From Rhodopirellula sp. (lineage in GTDB: Bacteria; Planctomycetota; Planctomycetia; Pirellulales; Thermoguttaceae), in NCBI GenBank assembly GCA_012728855.1, contig JAAYEH010000225.1, positions 1 through 64,000 on the forward strand: a DNA stretch of 64,000 nucleotides, in the 5' to 3' direction. The notes beneath the pieces were generated by a model. That model saw only the letters and a program-made list of their open reading frames with translations. It did no database searches and was not told the DNA's origin. Shown here one piece after another: positions 58,206 through 64,000 of the stretch. Position 1 is the stretch's first letter. Every line of letters begins with the position of its first letter. The position numbers and the translations under genes were made by a program.

Positions 58206-58530
58206 TGATCCAATCTCCTCGATCCTCGGTGAAGTCGGTTGCTTTTCCGAAAAAAGCGACGCGGTTCAGAAATTCGCGTCTCGGCGAAGCAATGATAGGC
58301 AGCCCATCCCGTTCCGGCCGACCGCACGCGCCTCCGCCAACGCCCCAAGCTGTTTTTTGACAGGCATTTCTGTAAAAAATGACGGTCCACAGGACATTTG
58401 GCCACACCTCGCCGAAATCACCCTGAAAACGGCAAGGTTGACTGGAGAATCTGTATCGATTTTGCCGATAATGCGGGCGGCACCAGAGTGATCCCGGGCG
58501 AGTCCGCGCTGCGCCTCCACGATAGCAAGC
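58206..58530. other. Intergenic stretch without a recognised gene
   Basis: A 325-base divergent gap between the SOD and lipoprotein genes. Short open frames occur on the minus strand but have no family text or ribosome binding site. No strong hairpin was seen. Confidence 0.4.
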
Positions 58531-59634
58531 ATGGCTGAAGCATTGAAAAACCACCCGTTAGGACGCAAAGACGCTAGGCGGCCCGATGGGTATCCGACTT
58601 GCCGGCTCCTGACCCGACTTGGGCCGCTACTGGTTCTTGCGGCGTGCTGCGGATGCTCTCTCCTGCCGGAGATGGCCCATCAGCCGTCACTTCACAATCC
58701 GTTCCCGCAACTCTCGAAGGTGGCAATCGCGCCGTTTTTCAACCTCAGTTCGGAGCCAACCGTGGACGGTCGTCAAGTCGCGTTGGCCTATTACAACGAA
58801 TTACAGGTGGTGCCGGGGTTCGAGGTGGTGCCGGTGGGGGTTGTCGAGCGGGTCATGCAGGAACACCAGATTGCTTTGTCGGGGCCGCAAGACGCCCGAC
58901 GCCTGGCGCAGTTGCTGGGCGTCGATGCCGTGGTGATCGGGGCCATCACCGACTTTACTCCGTACTATCCTCCCCGTTGTGCATTGCAGGTGGAATGGTA
59001 CGCCGCCAATCCCGGCTATCACCCCATACCCCCTGGATATGGGTTGCCGTGGGGTACGCCGGAGGAAAAAGAAATCCCCGCGCCGCTGGTATTCGAGGCG
59101 GAATTTGCCCTGGCGAAGGAACAACTCAAGACCCAGATTCCCACATGCAGCGGTGTTTCCGGGGCGAATCCGGCTTCCATCAGCCCTGCAGCGACGGATC
59201 CATCCGGAGCGGTTCTGCCCGAGGCCGCGGGCCAAACCGTCCCTGCCGCAAGTCTCTCCCCCACGATTCCTCTGCCAGCGGACGGCCTGATCGGTTCGGT
59301 CCCGGGGCATGAGGCGATGCCACCCGGTTGGCCGGATCCACGCGGATTCGTGCCGTCGCCGCCCAGCCCGCAGCCGCCCACCTGCTGGCCGAGCGATGCG
59401 CCGGTTCTGAGGCACACGCAGACGTATAACGGGCACGACATTGAGTTTACCGAGGCGTTGGCCAGCTACTACTTTTTCCGCGACGACGCCCGCTTCGGCG
59501 GCTGGCAGAGCTACCTGCAACGCAGCGACGACTTTATCCGCTTCTGCTGTCACATGCATATCTCGGAAATGCTCAGCGCCCGGGGCGGAGCGGGAGAAAC
59601 GCGAGTGGTGTGGCGGTGCTTTGGCGTCCGATAA
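58531..59634 (+). CDS. Lipoprotein of CsgG/GNA1162-like type
   Basis: A 367-residue protein with a lipoprotein signal ending LLVLAACCGCS. The core (FPQLSKVAIAPFFNLSSEPT; YYNELQVVPGFEVVPVGVVE; LAQLLGVDAVVIGAITDFTP) has the alpha/beta pattern of outer-membrane lipoproteins in the CsgG/LpoB/DUF799 group, followed by a Pro/Ser-rich stretch and a C-terminal region ending in CHMHISEMLSARG. Exact function is unknown. It starts a rightward run with a small protein and xerC. Confidence 0.75.
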   Translation: MAEALKNHPLGRKDARRPDGYPTCRLLTRLGPLLVLAACCGCSLLPEMAHQPSLHNPFPQLSKVAIAPFFNLSSEPTVDGRQVALAYYNELQVVPGFEVVPVGVVERVMQEHQIALSGPQDARRLAQLLGVDAVVIGAITDFTPYYPPRCALQVEWYAANPGYHPIPPGYGLPWGTPEEKEIPAPLVFEAEFALAKEQLKTQIPTCSGVSGANPASISPAATDPSGAVLPEAAGQTVPAASLSPTIPLPADGLIGSVPGHEAMPPGWPDPRGFVPSPPSPQPPTCWPSDAPVLRHTQTYNGHDIEFTEALASYYFFRDDARFGGWQSYLQRSDDFIRFCCHMHISEMLSARGGAGETRVVWRCFGVR

Positions 59635-59690
59635 CAATCTACAGAGCCCGCCCCACGCCATCGTAATCCCCGGGTAGGAGACCCTCGGCG

Positions 59691-59936
59691 ATGAGTCAAG
59701 ATATTAACGTACTGGCGCTCGTAAAAGGATCTGAGCGTTACGTTTTCCTCTACGACGATTCCAGTCGAGCCGAGACGCTTCGCGTCCTTGGCCGCTTTGC
59801 CTCCAATCCGGAGTTGAGTTTTACCTGGTACGACGCGGCCGTTCTCAGCCAGAAGATCCGGCAGGAGAGCCAGCAGCAGGCGATCCCGCAACGATTCAAC
59901 GCGCCCGCGCCGACCGACAGCGAGGATTGGTTCTGA
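59691..59936 (+). CDS. Small conserved-looking protein
   Basis: An 81-residue protein: [20 protein letters not shown], then [20 protein letters not shown], and a Gln/Pro-rich acidic tail. AGGAGA lies 9 bases before the ATG. I do not recognise a family. It is 10 bases before xerC and likely co-transcribed. Confidence 0.75.
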   Translation: MSQDINVLALVKGSERYVFLYDDSSRAETLRVLGRFASNPELSFTWYDAAVLSQKIRQESQQQAIPQRFNAPAPTDSEDWF

Positions 59937-59946
59937 CGCAATCGCC

Positions 59947-60864
59947 ATGCAAACCGCCATTGGACGATTTCTCAAGTATCTCCACGTGGAGCGGAACGCG
60001 TCGGAACTGACCGTAAAGAGTTACCGCGAGGATCTGGCAGCGCTACTGGAATATCTGGCCGAGTCGCGAGAGGGCATTGCCCCACGGCCGAGCGACGTCA
60101 CGCCGGTGGAACTGCGCGGTTACGTCGCGGCGCTCCACGAGGCCGGCTACGCCAAAACCACGATCGCGCGCCGCCTGGCTTCCATGCGAAGTTTCTTCCG
60201 ATTTGGTCAGCGGGAGGGTTGGGCCGACACCAATCCGGCAAAGCCGCTCAGGAATCCACGCAAGTCACGAACCCTGCCGCATTTCCTCTCCTCGGACGAA
60301 CTCGGCCGACTACTCCAGTCTCCGCCCGGCGATTCTCCCATGGGACTGCGCGACCGTGCGATCCTCGAGACCATGTACTCCGCCGGACTGCGCGTGAGCG
60401 AGTTGGTCGGACTGAACGACAGCGATTTGGACTTTCAAGCCGGGGTAGTCCGTGTGCGGGGCAAGGGAAAACGCGAACGCCTTTCTCCGGTCGGCTCCTA
60501 CGCTACCCGCGCGCTGAACCGTTGGCTCCACGTTCGCCAGCTCAATGTCCGCGAACCCTCCGGCGCCGCTGCCCCCGTTTTCGTCAATAAGTTCGGCCGT
60601 CGGCTCACCACGCGAAGCGTAGCCCGAATGCTGGAGAAGTATCTCCGCCAAACCGGACTCGACTCCCGCACCACTCCGCACTCGCTACGCCATAGTTTCG
60701 CCACCCACCTGCTCGACCGGGGGGCGGATATTCGCAGCGTTCAGGAACTGTTGGGCCACAAGAGCTTGGTGACCACTCAGATCTACACACATGTCAGCAC
60801 CGCAGGGCTGCGCGAAGTGTACGAGAAAGCACACCCGCGCGCCCACTCCACGGCGCAGACGTAA
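59947..60864 (+). CDS. xerC: Tyrosine recombinase XerC/XerD-type
   Basis: A 305-residue site-specific recombinase for chromosome dimer resolution. Catalytic residues: Arg in [12 protein letters not shown], Lys in RGKGKRERL, His and Arg in [12 protein letters not shown], His in LGHKSL, and Tyr in TQIYTHVS. The N-terminal SAM-like domain is present. Whether it is XerC or XerD is not certain from sequence alone; no phage or integron genes are nearby. Confidence 0.9.
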   Translation: MQTAIGRFLKYLHVERNASELTVKSYREDLAALLEYLAESREGIAPRPSDVTPVELRGYVAALHEAGYAKTTIARRLASMRSFFRFGQREGWADTNPAKPLRNPRKSRTLPHFLSSDELGRLLQSPPGDSPMGLRDRAILETMYSAGLRVSELVGLNDSDLDFQAGVVRVRGKGKRERLSPVGSYATRALNRWLHVRQLNVREPSGAAAPVFVNKFGRRLTTRSVARMLEKYLRQTGLDSRTTPHSLRHSFATHLLDRGADIRSVQELLGHKSLVTTQIYTHVSTAGLREVYEKAHPRAHSTAQT

Positions 60865-60881
60865 GACCGATCGAAGTGAAT

Positions 60882-60940
60882 GTACGTCAGGCTTTCCAGC
60901 CCGACATCGAAATACTGTCAGGCTGGAAACCTTGACGTAC
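60882..60940. repeat. Element E, copy 2
   Basis: Arms GTACGTCAGGCTTTCCAGCC (from 60882) and GTCAGGCTGGAAACCTTGAC (from 60917, ending GTAC at 60940) match copy 1 at 54790-54876. Confidence 0.75.
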
Positions 60941-60971
60941 ACCGCCTCAAAATGTAAGTGCTGCAGCCCGG

Positions 60972-61052
60972 GAAAGGGGACTGGCACCGAGCGGTAGGCG
61001 TTTCCTCGGCCGTTCCGAGCCACAACCACGCTCGGAGCCCAGTCCCCTTTTC
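60972..61052. repeat. Element C, copy 3
   Basis: Arms GAAAGGGGACTGGCACCGAG (60972-60991) and CTCGGAGCCCAGTCCCCTTT (61031-61050) are nearly complementary and share the cores of copies 1 and 2. It separates the convergent xerC and NarL genes and may act as a bidirectional terminator. Confidence 0.75.
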
Positions 61053-61086
61053 AACTCCGTTTACAGTTTGAGTAAAGCGCCGATCC

Positions 61087-61719
61087 TTACACGAGACCCT
61101 TGCGCACCGCCCAGACAGCGGCCTGCGTGCGGTCGCTGACGGCGATCTTCCGCAAGATGTTCTGGACGTGCTCTTTGACCGTTTCGACGCTGATTTCCAG
61201 CGAACGGCCGATTTCTTTGTTGCTCAACCCAAGGGCCACGTGGCGCAGCACCTGGGTCTCGCGCTGAGTCAGTGGAACATCGTCGTCGTCGATGACCTGA
61301 CGGATCTTCATCGCACCGGCCACGCGGCGTAGTTCACCGCTGCGTGAGGGCGACTCGCCTTGGGCCGCCGCGGTGATCGTGTCGATGATTGCTTCTCGCG
61401 TGGAGCCCTTCAGCACGTAGTCACTGGCGCCCAGCGCGACTGCCCGAGCAATGTACGTCGGGTTGTCGTAGGTCGACAGCATCACGACACGGCTTTCCGG
61501 CACCTTGGTGCGAAGCTTTTCGAGAGTTGCCAAGCCATCGCCGTCGGGCATGCGGATATCCAACAGCACGACGTCCGGCTTCACCTCTTCCGCCTTCTGT
61601 ACCGCTTCTTTGCCATTGGCGGCCTCGGCGACAATCTCAATGTCCGAGCCGGCCAGTAGGCTAGCCAAACCCGTCCGAATAACCTCGTGGTCATCGGCGA
61701 CCAGCAATCGAATGCTCAT
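61087..61719 (-). CDS. NarL/FixJ-type response regulator
   Basis: A 210-residue regulator. Receiver domain with the DDHEVIRTG acidic pair, phospho-acceptor Asp in VVLLDIRMPDGDG and Lys in YVLKGSTRE. LuxR helix-turn-helix at the end: LTQRETQVLRHVALGLSNKE, IGRSLEISVETVKEHVQNIL. No sensor kinase is adjacent. ATG 61719 follows GGAGAG. Confidence 0.95.
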   Translation of the reverse strand: MSIRLLVADDHEVIRTGLASLLAGSDIEIVAEAANGKEAVQKAEEVKPDVVLLDIRMPDGDGLATLEKLRTKVPESRVVMLSTYDNPTYIARAVALGASDYVLKGSTREAIIDTITAAAQGESPSRSGELRRVAGAMKIRQVIDDDDVPLTQRETQVLRHVALGLSNKEIGRSLEISVETVKEHVQNILRKIAVSDRTQAAVWAVRKGLV

Positions 61720-61873
61720 GGAACATGCTCTCCAGTGAAAAACAGGGAGTCCATCCTTTCGTGGCACCACAAACTAGGTGGATAGCGTCCGGATCGGGTG
61801 GCCCCCCAAATCGATCATTCATCGTTTAATAGTAGTACGCACTCGGTATGGTTTAAATTACCCAAAAGAATGC

Positions 61874-61879
61874 TATAAT
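61874..61879 (+). promoter_or_regulatory. Extended -10 promoter candidate for metH
   Basis: TGCTATAAT carries a consensus TATAAT with a TGn extension; TTTAAA 16 bases upstream is a weak -35. It would give a leader of roughly 210 bases before metH ATG 62098. No known riboswitch (cobalamin, SAM) was recognised in that leader. Confidence 0.4.
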
Positions 61880-62097
61880 CCCCCCGGTACAGCGGTATTC
61901 GTGCGAAAAACTGTCCCTATCAGAGGTAGAATTTCGGATACCCAGCACGCAAATCCATACTGCATAGGGGAATACGAAAACCCGTTTTATCCACACCCTC
62001 ATTCCGAGCGCCGATAGAATTCGATACCCGGATTGGCGGGTCTTGTAGAATATCTCAAAACTTGGTCAATATTTTCGACACCAGTCTCAGAAAACCG

Positions 62098-64000
<1,903 letters not shown>

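Noticed and set aside
58192-58554. A 120-codon minus-strand frame
   Set aside because: It overlaps the starts of two well-supported genes and has no motif.
60972-61052. Element C copy 3 as an attachment site for the xerC recombinase
   Set aside because: The same repeat occurs elsewhere without a recombinase, and no dif-like 28-bp site was recognised.

Overview
The window looks like a chromosomal segment of a member of the Planctomycetota, probably near Pirellulales. This is inference from gene content, not from a marker-gene search. The base composition is GC-rich, and long antisense open frames are common as a result. Pointers are a DUF1571 protein, two large Ser/Thr kinases (one next to an ECF sigma factor), a CHAT-TPR protein, Tat-targeted enzymes, LPS genes (lpxK, heptosyltransferase, WaaP-like kinase) and many short palindromic repeats. 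No rRNA, CRISPR array, prophage or complete insertion sequence was seen. There is one tRNA (His, GTG).

Layout. 1-2350: a composite nested palindrome, a glycosyltransferase remnant, and a leftward HTH / D-2-hydroxyacid dehydrogenase / small-ORF unit. 2490-6070: a TPP riboswitch with a terminator in front of thiC and a sodium-solute symporter. 6180-6570: a UPF0175 antitoxin-like gene whose apparent PIN-type partner is cut after a few codons by a 31-bp-arm palindrome. 6650-11730: a four-gene carbohydrate cassette (heparinase II/III-like lyase, unrecognised all-helical-looking protein, MDR dehydrogenase, KduD-like SDR). 11790-17740: a leftward Ser/Thr kinase-DUF4384 gene coupled to a TPR-CHAT protease gene, with a divergent ECF sigma factor. 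17760-24180: FKBP/SlyD-like PPIase, a giant secreted FN3 protein, a ParE/RelE-type toxin-antitoxin pair and a Tat-exported PHP-domain protein. 24400-31680: a polyprenyl sugar-phosphate transferase, leuS, an SH3-domain exported protein, a small SHOCT-like protein and a Uma2-family protein.

31766-38026 is the most unusual part. A leftward two-gene operon encodes an FHA protein with a degenerate EAL domain, followed by a Ser/Thr kinase fused to a tubulin/FtsZ-like (FtsZl-1, Tubulin_2-type) domain. Divergent from it is a receiver protein with a degenerate GGDEF domain and a CBS pair. I read this as a phospho-signalling system built around a cytoskeletal-type GTPase, with FHA as phosphopeptide reader and dead cyclic-di-GMP enzymes as possible ligand sensors.

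38365-64000 is mostly housekeeping: DUF1571, metG, glnA, lspA, a DksA-like protein, thrC-dapB (thrC appears to begin at a rare ATT codon), an Atg22-like MFS transporter, tRNA-His with its terminator, and an LPS/surface-glycan operon (lpxK, heptosyltransferase, WaaP-like kinase, GT4, LegB-like and Rmd-like SDRs). These are followed by queC, a small membrane protein, lysA, a Tat-targeted Mn-type superoxide dismutase, a lipoprotein, xerC, a NarL-type regulator, and metH running off the right edge.

At least five families of dispersed inverted repeats (called A to E here) punctuate the intergenic spaces. They have shaped genes: one supplies the last codons of an epimerase-like gene, one interrupts a toxin gene, and one creates a false N-terminal extension on a kinase gene.
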